In this document: positions 34,173 to 42,583 of the stretch, one piece after another | Layout: each line of letters starts with the position of its first letter | How positions within the stretch are numbered: the stretch's first letter is position 1 | Translations under genes and position numbers: made by a program | The notes under the pieces: model-generated | Seen by the model: only the letters and a program-made list of their open reading frames with translations | Database searches by the model: none | What the model was told of the DNA's origin: nothing | NCBI RefSeq assembly: GCF_000576425.1 | Contig: NZ_KK069999.1 | Coordinates: forward strand, 1 to 64,000 | Direction: 5' to 3' | Origin: Brachybacterium phenoliresistens | Lineage (GTDB): Bacteria; Actinomycetota; Actinomycetes; Actinomycetales; Dermabacteraceae | DNA length: 64,000 nucleotides

Positions 34173-34993
34173 AGGGCGACCTCCACGGTCGAGAGAGCGT
34201 CCTGCACGGCGGAGACGTCCGCGCGCGAGGACATGTCCAGGACGCCGACGGCGGCCGGGACGACGGTCACGGGCTCGCCGTCCGCCACGAGCAGGCGGAC
34301 GGCGTCGATGATCTCGAGCTCGCCGCGGGGCGAGGGCTCGACGCGGTCGCAGGCCGCGAAGATGGCGGGGGTGAACAGCCAGGCGTTCATGGAGATCGGC
34401 GCGTCCTCGCCGAAGGCGGCGAGGGTCTGCGCATCGGGCTTCTCGACGACGTCGACCAGCAGGCCGTCCGCTCCCCTGCGCACGAGCGCGAAGGCGCGGA
34501 TCCGCTCGGCGGGGATGTTCGAGCGCTCCAGCAGGGCGGCGCGGTCGAAGCCCAGCAGGGCGCTGCCCGGGGCGCCGGCCAGCGCCCGCAGCGCCTCGGC
34601 GGGGTAGTAGTTGTCCGAGTTCAGGACGATCACCCGGTCCTCGCCGGCGAAGTCGCGGGCGGCGGCGACGGCATCGGCGGTGCCGCGCGGCTCCTCCTGC
34701 ACGGCGCTGCTCACGCGCACCCGCCCGCCGGAGGCCGCGGCGGCGTACTCGCGCAGCACCTCGTGCTCGGGGCCGATGACCAGGCAGACCTCCTGGATCC
34801 CGGCATCGGCCAGGGCGGAGATCACGTAGTCGAGAAAGGGCCGCCCGACGTCCATGAGGGCCTTCACGCCGGAGGCCGCGACGGCGGCCTGGGCGGAGCT
34901 GAGCTCTGCCGCGGCATCGTCGCGGCGCATGCGGGTGCCGAGCCCTCGGGCGAGGATGACGGCCTTGGTCGGGGCGGGGGGCGGAGTGCTCAC
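34169..34993 (-). CDS. Sugar-1-phosphate nucleotidyltransferase
   Basis: A 274-residue NTP-transferase. The nucleotide-binding start is KAVILARGLGTRMRR (canonical LAAGxGTRxxP), with VKALMDVGRPFLDYVISALADAG, the metal-binding NSDNYYP segment and VVEKPDA. These enzymes couple a sugar 1-phosphate with NTP to give an NDP-sugar. It is the first gene of a three-gene operon with the GHMP kinase. GTG start at 34993, 6 nt after a TACAAT −10 box, so leaderless. No glycosyltransferase or UDP-hexose enzymes are near, so the NDP-sugar's fate is unknown. Confidence 0.82.
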   Translation of the reverse strand: MSTPPPAPTKAVILARGLGTRMRRDDAAAELSSAQAAVAASGVKALMDVGRPFLDYVISALADAGIQEVCLVIGPEHEVLREYAAAASGGRVRVSSAVQEEPRGTADAVAAARDFAGEDRVIVLNSDNYYPAEALRALAGAPGSALLGFDRAALLERSNIPAERIRAFALVRRGADGLLVDVVEKPDAQTLAAFGEDAPISMNAWLFTPAIFAACDRVEPSPRGELEIIDAVRLLVADGEPVTVVPAAVGVLDMSSRADVSAVQDALSTVEVAL

Positions 34994-34999
34994 CCGAGG

Positions 35000-35005
35000 A
35001 TTGTA
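35000..35005 (-). promoter_or_regulatory. −10 box TACAAT, leaderless promoter of the nucleotidyltransferase-kinase operon
   Basis: On the minus strand TACAAT is 6 nt before the GTG at 34993. Confidence 0.65.
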
Positions 35006-35100
35006 CGGAGGTGCCTGCCCGGCGCGTGGGCCGCACTGCGCGCGTCCGGGGTCGGCGTGCCATCCTGGCCCTTCCTCGTCGCCTCTGTTCGGAGGTCCCC

Positions 35101-36591
35101 ATGGGACGTGAGATCGGCTCCACCAGCTACACCCGCGCCCAGCGCACCGCGTACCGCCTCGAGCTGCGCCGCAACCTCGATCTGTTCGAGTCCTATCTGG
35201 ACACCGCCGTGTTCGTGGTGGACGGCACGATCGGCATGGAGCTGGAGATGAACCTCGTCGACGAGGCGCTCCAGCCGGCGCTGACCTCGGTGGAGGTGCT
35301 CGACGAGCTCGCGGACGAGGACTATGTCCACGAGATCGGGCGCTACAACGTCGAGGTCAACCTCCCGGTGACCCATCCCGGCGGCGGCGGCCTGCAGCGC
35401 CTCGAGGAGGACGTCGAGGACCGGATGCGCCGGGCCGATGCCGCCGCCCGCGCCCACGGCAGCCGGATCGTGCCGATCGGGCACCTGCCCACCATCTCCG
35501 AGGAGCTGCTCTCCGGCGAGTCGTGGCGCTCCCCCGGCGCGCGCTACGACGCCCTGGACAAGATCGTCCTCGAGGCGCGCGGCGAGGAGATCCATCTCCG
35601 CATCGAGGGCGAGGGCCGCGGCCTGGACGCCCTGTTCGACTCGATCTCCCCCGAATCCGCCTGCACCTCGATGCAGCTGCACCTGCAGGTCGCCCCGGAG
35701 AAGTTCGCGGCGGCCTGGAACGCCGCGCAGGCGATCGCCGGACCGCAGGTCGCCCTCGGGGCGAACGCCCCGTTCCTGCTGGGGAAGCGGCTGTGGCACG
35801 AGACCCGCATCCCGGCGTTCGTGCAGTCCCTGGACACCCGCCCGCCGGAGTACGCCGAGCAGGGCGTGCGCCCGCGCGTGTGGTTCGGCGAGCGCTGGAT
35901 CACCTCGATGTTCGACCTCTTCGAGGAGAACGTGCGCATGTTCCCGGCGCTGATCCCGGAGACGCGGACGATGGCCGAGGAGCCGCTGCTGACCGAGGGG
36001 GCCGCCCCGCGCCTGCACGAGCTGATGCTGCACAACGGCACCGTCTGGCGCTGGAACCGGCCCATCTACGATCCCGGCACCGACACCCCGCACCTGCGGC
36101 TGGAGAACCGCCTGCTGCCGGCGGGGCCGACGTCCCTGGACATGGCGGCGAACGCGGCGTTCTTCTACGGGCTGGTCCACTCCCTGCTGGGCGAGCGGCG
36201 GCCGCTGTGGTCGCGGATGAGCTTCGAGCAGGCCTCCGACGCCTTCCTGGCCTGCTCCCGGTGGGGCCTGGAGGCGCGGATCCGCTGGCCGCGGATCGGC
36301 CGGGTGCGGGTCGCGGACCTGCTGGTGGACCACCTGATCCCCCAGGCCATGGACGGCCTGAAGGATCTCGGGGCCGATCCGGCGGTCGCCGCCCGCTACG
36401 GCGAGGTGCTGCTGGGCCGCGCCCGCACGGGACGCAACGGCGCCCGCTGGCAGATCGACACCGTGGGCTCCCTCGAGCTGCACGGCGCGAGCCGCCCCGA
36501 GGCCCTCGCGGAGATGACCCGGCTGTACATCGAGGGGGTCTGGTCCGGCTCCCCCGTGCACGAGTGGCCGATGCCGGCGCGGCGCCGCTGA
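35101..36591 (+). CDS. GCS2-type glutamate-cysteine ligase family protein
   Basis: A 496-residue member of the carboxylate-amine ligase/GCS2 family. It has GTIGMELEMNLVD (about residue 42), YNVEVNLPV, a central SMQLHLQVAPEKFAAAWNAAQ, and the LGANAPFLLG and HLRLENRLLPAGPTSLDMAANAAFFYG segments that form the ATP/glutamate site. Relatives ligate cysteine or another amine to glutamate. The length, about 100 residues above the YbdK group, matches a conserved actinobacterial subgroup whose substrate is not settled. ATG at 35101 with GGAGG upstream. Not in an operon; it converges on the helicase gene with 1 nt between stops. Confidence 0.82.
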   Translation: MGREIGSTSYTRAQRTAYRLELRRNLDLFESYLDTAVFVVDGTIGMELEMNLVDEALQPALTSVEVLDELADEDYVHEIGRYNVEVNLPVTHPGGGGLQRLEEDVEDRMRRADAAARAHGSRIVPIGHLPTISEELLSGESWRSPGARYDALDKIVLEARGEEIHLRIEGEGRGLDALFDSISPESACTSMQLHLQVAPEKFAAAWNAAQAIAGPQVALGANAPFLLGKRLWHETRIPAFVQSLDTRPPEYAEQGVRPRVWFGERWITSMFDLFEENVRMFPALIPETRTMAEEPLLTEGAAPRLHELMLHNGTVWRWNRPIYDPGTDTPHLRLENRLLPAGPTSLDMAANAAFFYGLVHSLLGERRPLWSRMSFEQASDAFLACSRWGLEARIRWPRIGRVRVADLLVDHLIPQAMDGLKDLGADPAVAARYGEVLLGRARTGRNGARWQIDTVGSLELHGASRPEALAEMTRLYIEGVWSGSPVHEWPMPARRR

Positions 36592-36592
36592 G

Positions 36593-38761
36593 TCAGCCCG
36601 CCTGGGCGATCGCCAGCGGCAGCACCGGCCCGGAGCCGGCGCGGCGCAGCAGCCGCGCCGCCACGGTCATCGTCCAGCGGGAGTCGATCACGTCGTCGAC
36701 CAGGAGGATCGGGGCGCCGTCCAGCCGGGCCAGGGCCTCGGCCAGCTCCGGTCCGACCTCGAACCGGTCCCACAGCGCGGCGACCCGGAAGGCGCTGTTG
36801 CCCCCGGCGCGGGGCCGGCCCTCCGTCTCCCGCAGCGAGAGCTGCGGCAGCAGCTCCATGCGGCCGATGCCGGCGATCCCCGCCGCGAGGGAGGACACCA
36901 GGCGCGGCCGCGAGACCGAGGCGATCGGCACCACGGCCGCGGGCCGCTGCTCCCAGTCCCAGTCCGCGAGGACTCTCACGACGCCCTCGCCGACGTCCCG
37001 GGGCACCTCGGCGTCGATCGGCACGCCCTCGGCATCGGAGGCCAGCAGATCCCGCAGCCGCCCCGCCCAGCCGAGATCGGACATGCGGGCCAGGACCCGG
37101 CCCTCCTCGGCGCGCTCTGCGGCGGGGATCTTCCCCGAGACGGGGCCGCCCGAGGGCCCGCGCACCTGGAGGCGGTCCAGGCCGCTGGGCCACTGCAGGC
37201 GGGGGGCGACGTCCACCCCGATCCGGTCCAGCACGGTGCCGACCTGGGCGCGCTGGGCCTCGGTGACGGCGCCGGGCGCCGGGAACCAGGCCCCGGCGCA
37301 CACGTCGCAGCGGCCGCAGGGGGTCGCGGCCCGGTCGTCGAGCTGCCGGGCGAGGAAGACCATCCGGCAGGTGCTCGCGGACTCGTAGGCGAGCATCTGG
37401 TCCTGCTCGTGGCGGCGGGCCCGGGCGATGCGGGCGTAGCGCTCGGCGTCGTACTCCCAGGGGCGCCCCGTCGCGCGCCAGCCTCCCGGGGCGGGCTCGA
37501 CGGCGCCGTCGACGGCGAGGACCTTCATGAGCAGCTCGAGGGTGGTGCGGCGCAGGTCCACGCGCGCCTCGAGGGCGGCGGTGGACAGCGGGCGGTCCGA
37601 GGCGGCGAGCGCGGCCAGCACGGCCTCGGCACGCTCCTGCTGGGGCATGGAGGCGGTCGCGAAGTACTCCCAGATGCGCGGGTCCTCGGCCCCGGGCAGG
37701 AGGAGGACGTCGGCCCGGTCGGTGCCGCGGCCCGCACGGCCCACCTGCTGGTAGTAGGCGATCGGCGAGGAGGGCGCGCCGAGGTGGACGACGAAGGAGA
37801 GGTCGGGCTTGTCGAAGCCCATGCCCAGCGCGCTGGTGGCGGCGAGGGCCTTGACCCGGTTGTCCTTGAGATCCGCCTCCAGGGCGACGCGGGCGTCCGG
37901 GTCGGTGCGGCCGGTGTAGGCCTTCACCGCGCGGCCCGGGGCATCCAGCAGGGCGGCGACGTCCTCCGCGGCGGAGACGGTGAGGGTGTAGATGATGCCG
38001 CTGCCGGGCAGCTCGTCCAGCACGGCGGCGAGATAGGCGAGGCGGTCGCGGTCCTGCGGCAGGGACAGCACGCCCAGGCGCAGGGAGTCGCGGGTGAGCG
38101 GGCCGCGCACCGTGAGCACGTCGGCGTGCGAGCCGTCGCGGCGCCGGCCGATCTGCTCGACGACGTCCTGGACCACGCGCTCGTTGGCGGTCGCCGTGGT
38201 CGCGAGCACCGGCACGGAGTCCTCGAGCTCGGCCACCAGGTCGCGGATGCGCCGGTAGTCCGGGCGGAAGTCGTGGCCCCAGTCGGAGATGCAGTGGGCC
38301 TCGTCGATCACCAGCAGGCCCAGGCGCTCGATCAGCCGCGGCAGCTGCTGCTCCCGGAAGCGGGGGTTGACCAGGCGCTCCGGGGAGACGAGGAGCACGT
38401 CGACGGCATCGGCCGCGAGGTCCTCCTCGATCTGCTGCCACTGCGTGGGGTTCGCCGAGGAGATCGCGACCGCCCGCACTCCCGCGCGCTGCGCCGCGGC
38501 GACCTGGTCGCGCATCAGGGCGATCAGCGGGGAGACGATCAGCGCCGGACCGCGCCCGCGGCGACGCTGCAGCAGGGCGGAGAGGAAGTAGACGGCGGAC
38601 TTCCCCCAGCCGGTGCGCTGGACCACGAGGGCACGGCGGCGGTCCGCCACCAGGGCGGAGATCGCCTCGAACTGGCCGTCGTGGAAGCGGGCGTCCTCCC
38701 GGCCGGTGAGGTCGCGCAGGGCGGCGAGGGCCTCCTCGTGCAGGGCATCGGGTGTGCTCAT
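36593..38761 (-). CDS. recQ: RecQ-family DNA helicase fused to a phosphoribosyltransferase-like domain
   Basis: A 722-residue fusion. The RecQ helicase core has Walker A RTGWGKS (about residue 50), DEAHCISDWGHDFRPDY and QQVGRAGRGTD. A four-Cys zinc site follows (STCRM … PCGRCDVC). In place of the usual HRDC domain, the C-terminal 200 residues end in ILLVDDVIDSRWTMTVAARLLRRAG, a type I phosphoribosyltransferase PRPP motif. RecQ unwinds DNA during repair; the PRTase-like part could bind nucleotides or PRPP. The start at 38761 is the only ATG near the first conserved residues. Confidence 0.88.
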   Translation of the reverse strand: MSTPDALHEEALAALRDLTGREDARFHDGQFEAISALVADRRRALVVQRTGWGKSAVYFLSALLQRRRGRGPALIVSPLIALMRDQVAAAQRAGVRAVAISSANPTQWQQIEEDLAADAVDVLLVSPERLVNPRFREQQLPRLIERLGLLVIDEAHCISDWGHDFRPDYRRIRDLVAELEDSVPVLATTATANERVVQDVVEQIGRRRDGSHADVLTVRGPLTRDSLRLGVLSLPQDRDRLAYLAAVLDELPGSGIIYTLTVSAAEDVAALLDAPGRAVKAYTGRTDPDARVALEADLKDNRVKALAATSALGMGFDKPDLSFVVHLGAPSSPIAYYQQVGRAGRGTDRADVLLLPGAEDPRIWEYFATASMPQQERAEAVLAALAASDRPLSTAALEARVDLRRTTLELLMKVLAVDGAVEPAPGGWRATGRPWEYDAERYARIARARRHEQDQMLAYESASTCRMVFLARQLDDRAATPCGRCDVCAGAWFPAPGAVTEAQRAQVGTVLDRIGVDVAPRLQWPSGLDRLQVRGPSGGPVSGKIPAAERAEEGRVLARMSDLGWAGRLRDLLASDAEGVPIDAEVPRDVGEGVVRVLADWDWEQRPAAVVPIASVSRPRLVSSLAAGIAGIGRMELLPQLSLRETEGRPRAGGNSAFRVAALWDRFEVGPELAEALARLDGAPILLVDDVIDSRWTMTVAARLLRRAGSGPVLPLAIAQAG

Positions 38762-38790
38762 GCCCCGAGTCTGGCAGAGGCCGCCGACGC

Positions 38791-39348
38791 TCAGCGCAGC
38801 AGGGCCCGCCGCGGGGGAGAACCCGGGGCTGGGGAGGAGGAGCGCAGCGCGTCCAGCGTCAGGATGGCGCACAGGACGAGGAACGCCAGCAGCGCGGCGC
38901 CGCTGACCCCGTGGAGGAGGTCGGTCAGCACCGTGTGGAACTCCGCGCCGGAGGATCCGTAGGTGTCGGCCAGCGCCATGCCGGGGCCGAAGGAGGCCAT
39001 CGCCAGCGCCGGGGCGCCCAGCACCAGCAGCCCCAGGTGCGTGAGGGCGACCGACAGCCAGGTCATGCGCCGATGCACGAAGGTCACGCTCATCACGGCG
39101 ACCGCCGCCAGACCGCCGACGGTCAGCATCACGATCGCCGGGAGGGTCATCATCGGCGCCTCCCCGGCGGCCGCGAGGTCGCCGTGGATCTGCGCGAGGG
39201 AGCGGCCGGGGACGCCCTCGAGCGGGCCGAGCACGAAGATCTCCAGCAGGGACGTCGCCGCATAGGCGAGGATCACGAGCGTCCCCGCGATCGCCGTGAT
39301 GCGGGCGGCCCGCTGCTGCTCGTCCCGATGACCCTGCGCTGCGCTCAT
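38791..39348 (-). CDS. Four-helix membrane protein of unknown function
   Basis: A 185-residue protein with four predicted membrane helices (roughly residues 16–40, 63–85, 97–120 and 143–168). The helix 1–2 loop is acidic and the C-terminal tail short and basic, suggesting both ends inside. I do not recognise a family. It lies 29 nt upstream of recQ on the same strand, so it may share its transcript. Confidence 0.7.
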   Translation of the reverse strand: MSAAQGHRDEQQRAARITAIAGTLVILAYAATSLLEIFVLGPLEGVPGRSLAQIHGDLAAAGEAPMMTLPAIVMLTVGGLAAVAVMSVTFVHRRMTWLSVALTHLGLLVLGAPALAMASFGPGMALADTYGSSGAEFHTVLTDLLHGVSGAALLAFLVLCAILTLDALRSSSPAPGSPPRRALLR

Positions 39349-39478
39349 GCCCCGCACTCTTCCGCTCCCGGCCGGCGCCGACAAGGGACTTTCGTCCCCC
39401 TGCACACCATCGCCACAGGTCGCACCCATCTCCCGTCCAGAATCCGTCTCACCAAGCGAGCGCCGCGTCTCACCGGCG

Positions 39479-39484
39479 TACCCT
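39479..39484 (+). promoter_or_regulatory. −10 box TACCCT, leaderless promoter of the BASS transporter gene
   Basis: TACCCT is 6 nt before the ATG at 39491. Confidence 0.55.
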
Positions 39485-39490
39485 CGGCGC

Positions 39491-40468
39491 ATGTCCACAG
39501 CATCTCCCTCCCCCGAGGACCGCAGCGCCCGGGTGGCCGTGACGGTCTTCCCTCTGCTGGTCCTTGCCGGCGCCGGCCTCGGCTTCGCCCTGCCCGGTCC
39601 CGCCGTCTCCGTGCTGCCCTACGTCAACACGCTGCTCGCGGTGATCATGTTCGGCATGGGCCTGACCCTGACCCTCCCGGACTTCGCCCTCGTGGCCCGC
39701 CGGCCGCTGCCCGTCCTGCTGGGCGTCATCGCCCAGTACGTGATCATGCCGCTGGTGGGCCTGGGCGTGAGCGTCCTGCTGCAGCTGCCGCCGGAGCTGG
39801 CCGCCGGCGTGATCCTCGTCGGCTGCGCCCCCGGCGGCACGGCCTCCAACGTCATCGCCTACCTCGCGAAGGCGGACACCGCGCTCTCGGTCACCATGAC
39901 CTCGATCTCCACGCTCCTCGCGCCGCTGCTGACCCCGCTGCTGACGCTGTGGCTGGCCGGCCAGTACATGCCGGTCGACGGGGCGGCGATGGCGCTGTCG
40001 ATCGTGAAGATCGTGCTGGTGCCGGTGATCCTGGGCCTCGTGGTGCGCCTGCTGCTGGGACGCTTCGTCGACCGGATCCTGCCGGCGCTGCCGTGGATCT
40101 CCGTGGCCGCGATCGCCGTGGTCGTCTTCGCGGTGGTGGGCAACAGCGCCGCGCTGATCGCCTCGGCGGGGCTGCTGGTCCTGCTGGCCGTGATCCTGCA
40201 CAACGGGCTCGGGTTCCTGCTGGGCTATGGCATCGCCCGGGCCCTGAAGCAGCCGATCCGCTCCGCGCGCACCGTCTCCATCGAGGTGGGCATGCAGAAC
40301 TCCGGGCTCGCGGCGGGGCTGGCCGCCCAGTACTTCTCCCCCGCGGCGGCGCTGCCCGGCGCGGTGTTCTCCATCTGGCACAACCTCTCCGGCGCGCTGC
40401 TCGCCGCGATCTACCGGCGCACCGACGCGGGCCGGGCTCCCAGCGCGCTGGCAGACTCCGCCCAGTGA
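39491..40468 (+). CDS. Bile acid:sodium symporter (BASS) family transporter
   Basis: A 325-residue membrane protein with about ten helices of the BASS family. Conserved segments are MFGMGLTLTLPDF, CAPGGTASNVIAYLAKAD (sodium-site crossover) and VSIEVGMQNSGLAAGLA (second crossover). Bacterial relatives carry organic anions such as pantoate, 2-keto acids or bile acids with Na+. The start is the ATG at 39491, six nt after a TACCCT box; the long upstream open frame is not supported. A strong terminator follows at 40576. Confidence 0.88.
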   Translation: MSTASPSPEDRSARVAVTVFPLLVLAGAGLGFALPGPAVSVLPYVNTLLAVIMFGMGLTLTLPDFALVARRPLPVLLGVIAQYVIMPLVGLGVSVLLQLPPELAAGVILVGCAPGGTASNVIAYLAKADTALSVTMTSISTLLAPLLTPLLTLWLAGQYMPVDGAAMALSIVKIVLVPVILGLVVRLLLGRFVDRILPALPWISVAAIAVVVFAVVGNSAALIASAGLLVLLAVILHNGLGFLLGYGIARALKQPIRSARTVSIEVGMQNSGLAAGLAAQYFSPAAALPGAVFSIWHNLSGALLAAIYRRTDAGRAPSALADSAQ

Positions 40469-40575
40469 AATTCCCGCCGGATGGGGTTATCTGGTCCCAA
40501 CGCGTTCCCGAGAGGAACCCGGCCGACTGAGGAGGACGCCGGGAACCGCTGACCGGGACGCGGGGGAAAGGGATG

Positions 40576-40610
40576 GCCCCGGCTCGTGGGGACGAGCCGG
40601 GGCACTTTTC
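40576..40610. terminator. Rho-independent terminator after the BASS gene
   Basis: A 12-bp perfect stem (40576–40587 with 40592–40603), GGGG loop, then ACTTTTCTG with four T's on the plus strand. It lies 107 nt after the BASS stop and 11 nt from the stop of the convergent DUF2306 gene, so it can serve both. It is the clearest intrinsic terminator in the window. Confidence 0.85.
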
Positions 40611-40621
40611 TGTCCGCTCCC

Positions 40622-41101
40622 TCAGCCGGCGAGGGCCGCCTCCGCGCGCGGGCCGCTGCGCCGGATCACGAGCGCGCTGCCCACCGCGACCAGGACGATC
40701 ACGCCCGCGAGGGTCACCAGGGCGATGACGGGATCCTCCCGCAGCAGCTGCGGGATCGCGCGGCCCGGCGCGAGCGTCGCGAAGGCGAAGGCGATCGCGG
40801 TGCCGAGGTAGGACCCCACCATGAACCCGCGGTGCGTGGGCACGACGCCGCGCCGGATCGCGACGATCGCGATCACGAGGCACACGAGGGTCCAGATCGC
40901 CAGCGCGTGCAGCCAGGAGAAGCCGTCGGGGGTGATCAGGAAGCTCGTGGTGCAGGTCAGCACCATGGCCGTCGCCCACGCGGTGCCCAACACGCGGTGG
41001 GCGCGGTCGCGGCGACGGCGAAGGATCTGCAGCGGACCCAGCACGATGACGAACAGCGCGCAGGTGGCGTGCACGGCGATGACCGGGGTGAAGGCGTCCA
41101 T
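40622..41101 (-). CDS. DUF2306 membrane protein
   Basis: A 159-residue protein with about four membrane helices. It has the DUF2306 pattern: an N-terminal histidine helix (VIAVHATCALFVIVLGPLQILRRRRDRAHRVLG), then THRGFMVGSYLGTAIAF. Conserved His residues suggest haem or metal binding, but function is unknown. Start at 41101 from AAGGGGC just upstream and a TATCTT −10 box. Divergent from the MerR gene, with palindromic sites between, it is the probable target of that regulator. Confidence 0.8.
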   Translation of the reverse strand: MDAFTPVIAVHATCALFVIVLGPLQILRRRRDRAHRVLGTAWATAMVLTCTTSFLITPDGFSWLHALAIWTLVCLVIAIVAIRRGVVPTHRGFMVGSYLGTAIAFAFATLAPGRAIPQLLREDPVIALVTLAGVIVLVAVGSALVIRRSGPRAEAALAG

Positions 41102-41110
41102 GCCCCTTAA

Positions 41111-41167
41111 GATAGTCGCGCTATCCATGACGCGCCATGAGGATAGTGCGAGGTCCTCGCACTATCC
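41111..41167. promoter_or_regulatory. MerR-type operators between DUF2306 and the regulator gene
   Basis: Two related dyads share the GATAG/CTATC half-sites. One is GATAG-TCGCG-CTATC (41111–41125). The other is a larger one at 41141–41167 with 13-bp perfect arms (GGATAGTGCGAGG) around a single T. The first overlaps the −10 region of DUF2306. The second ends 13 nt before the MerR start codon, consistent with autoregulation. Confidence 0.7.
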
Positions 41168-41180
41168 CGGAGAGGACACG

Positions 41181-41870
41181 ATGCTGCTCCAGGAGCTCTC
41201 GCGCACCAGCGGCGTCAGCGTCGCGAGCATCAAGTACTACCGCCGGGAGGGGCTGCTCCCTCCCGGGGAGCGCCTGACCGCGACCCGCTTCGACTACGGG
41301 CCGCGCCATCGCGACCGCCTGGACCTGATCCAGGTGCTGCGCGAGGCCGCCGGCAGCTCCATCGCCGAGATCCGCGCCCTGTGCGCGGTGCTGGACGACC
41401 CCGACCGCCCGATCATCGCTGCGCTCGAGATCGCCCAGGCGCTCGCCCTGCGGGTGCCCGCGCAGTCCCTGCGCGACGAGGTCCCGCACGACGAGGACCC
41501 GCGCATCGCCCCGCTGCTGGCCGAGCTCGGCTGGCCCGACGTCCCCACCGTCCCGCGGACGGCGCTCGATGCGCTGCTGCGCGAGATGCGGTCGATGGAG
41601 ATCCCCGTCTCTCCCGAGTCCCTGCTGCGCTATGCCCGGCCGATGGCCCGCATCGCGGCGGAGGACCTCGAGGACATCCGCCGCCCGGGCGGCGCACCGC
41701 CGGAGGTGGCTCCCTCCCCCGACGTCATCGTGATGCGGGCCGTCGTCGGCTCCCTCGCCTTCGCCCGGCTGCTGGTGGTGCTGCGCGCCCTCGGGCACGC
41801 CTCCCTCACCCTCAGCGACGCAGGTCTATCCCGAACACACGACGGATCTGCGCCACCGCGTGACGGGTGA
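41181..41870 (+). CDS. MerR-family transcriptional regulator
   Basis: A 229-residue protein. The N-terminal MerR helix-turn-helix (LLQELSRTSGVSVASIKYYRREGLLPPGERL) is followed by the wing and a long dimerisation helix, then a 130-residue C-terminal domain without the Cys residues of metal sensors. It therefore probably responds to an organic ligand. Start ATG 41181 with GGAGAGGA upstream. The 3' end overlaps the convergent HicA-like gene by 59 nt. Its likely operators lie just upstream. Confidence 0.85.
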   Translation: MLLQELSRTSGVSVASIKYYRREGLLPPGERLTATRFDYGPRHRDRLDLIQVLREAAGSSIAEIRALCAVLDDPDRPIIAALEIAQALALRVPAQSLRDEVPHDEDPRIAPLLAELGWPDVPTVPRTALDALLREMRSMEIPVSPESLLRYARPMARIAAEDLEDIRRPGGAPPEVAPSPDVIVMRAVVGSLAFARLLVVLRALGHASLTLSDAGLSRTHDGSAPPRDG

Positions 41871-42555
41871 AGCGCACATCGGAGGGCGTGCTGGCCATGG
41901 GCACGAACAGCCCCGGATGATCCGGATGACTGACCCGGCCGTGGGTCGAGCCGGAGGCGATCACGAATCCCGCCTCCTCCATCCGCGCCAGCAGCTCCCG
42001 GCGGGTGGTGGGATGGCGGGTCCCCAGGCCACGCCGCGCGGAGGGCCCGGAGGTCGGCAGCGCCGTCTCCGGGGTGCGCTCGAACTCCTCCGGCCGCACC
42101 GACAGCGCGTACCGGGTGGCGAACACGCCGATCACCGCATTGTCCAGACGGCGCACCTGCACCGTCAGCCCATCGCGCTGGAAGTGGTCGCTGACCCCGC
42201 CGTCGGCGGTCCAGGCGTCCTGGGGATCGGCGACCGCGTGGACGATCTCCTCGTGGGTGGCATTCTCGGCGCCGACCACCCGCAGGATCTCCTCGCGCAC
42301 CCGCAGCGGCCGATCGGCGTAGCCGGGCTGCGGCGGCGCCGCCGGGCGGGGCAGCTCGACGGTCCGGGCCCGACGCTTCGGTGCCGGCGCCGTTCGCTCC
42401 TGCTCCTGCTCCGGCTCCGGCGGAGGGCTCGTGCGGCCCGTCGCGCTCCAGTCCACCGGCCGCACCGCCCGGGCAGGGTCCGTCCGCCCGCGCAGAATGC
42501 GCGGGGTCGGGCGGGGCGGGGGCGTCGGGGCGGGCACCCGTCCATGGTGCCGCAT
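41812..42555 (-). CDS. Multidomain protein with HicA-like C-terminal domain
   Basis: A 247-residue protein. Residues 1–80 are a Pro/Arg-rich, probably disordered leader. A middle part (about 85–150: EILRVVGAENATHEEIVHAVADP … VRRLDNAVIGVFATRYAL) resembles the small RNase/DUF4258-type fold. The C-terminal part (about 180–245: TTRRELLARMEEAGFVIASGSTHGRVSHPDHPG) resembles the double-stranded-RNA-binding fold of HicA toxins, with a His after the Gly-Ser turn. No HicB antitoxin is adjacent. ATG at 42555 with GGAGGGG upstream. It could be an RNA-binding protein rather than a toxin. Confidence 0.6.
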   Translation of the reverse strand: MRHHGRVPAPTPPPRPTPRILRGRTDPARAVRPVDWSATGRTSPPPEPEQEQERTAPAPKRRARTVELPRPAAPPQPGYADRPLRVREEILRVVGAENATHEEIVHAVADPQDAWTADGGVSDHFQRDGLTVQVRRLDNAVIGVFATRYALSVRPEEFERTPETALPTSGPSARRGLGTRHPTTRRELLARMEEAGFVIASGSTHGRVSHPDHPGLFVPMASTPSDVRFTRHAVAQIRRVFGIDLRR

Positions 42556-42571
42556 CGGTCGCCCCCTCCGG

Positions 42572-42577
42572 TACGGT
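42572..42577 (+). promoter_or_regulatory. −10 box TACGGT, leaderless promoter of the second lipoprotein gene
   Basis: TACGGT is 6 nt before the GTG at 42584. It overlaps the upstream region of the divergent HicA-like gene. Confidence 0.6.
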
Positions 42578-42583
42578 GACCCC

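Noticed and set aside
39347-39490. Upstream extension of the BASS transporter reading frame
   Set aside because: The extra residues are hydrophilic and non-conserved, and a −10 box sits 6 nt before the ATG at 39491.
40469-40575. Small RNA (for example SRP RNA) in the gap after the BASS gene
   Set aside because: No conserved SRP or other RNA core is visible; the region is most simply a 3' untranslated stretch leading to the terminator.
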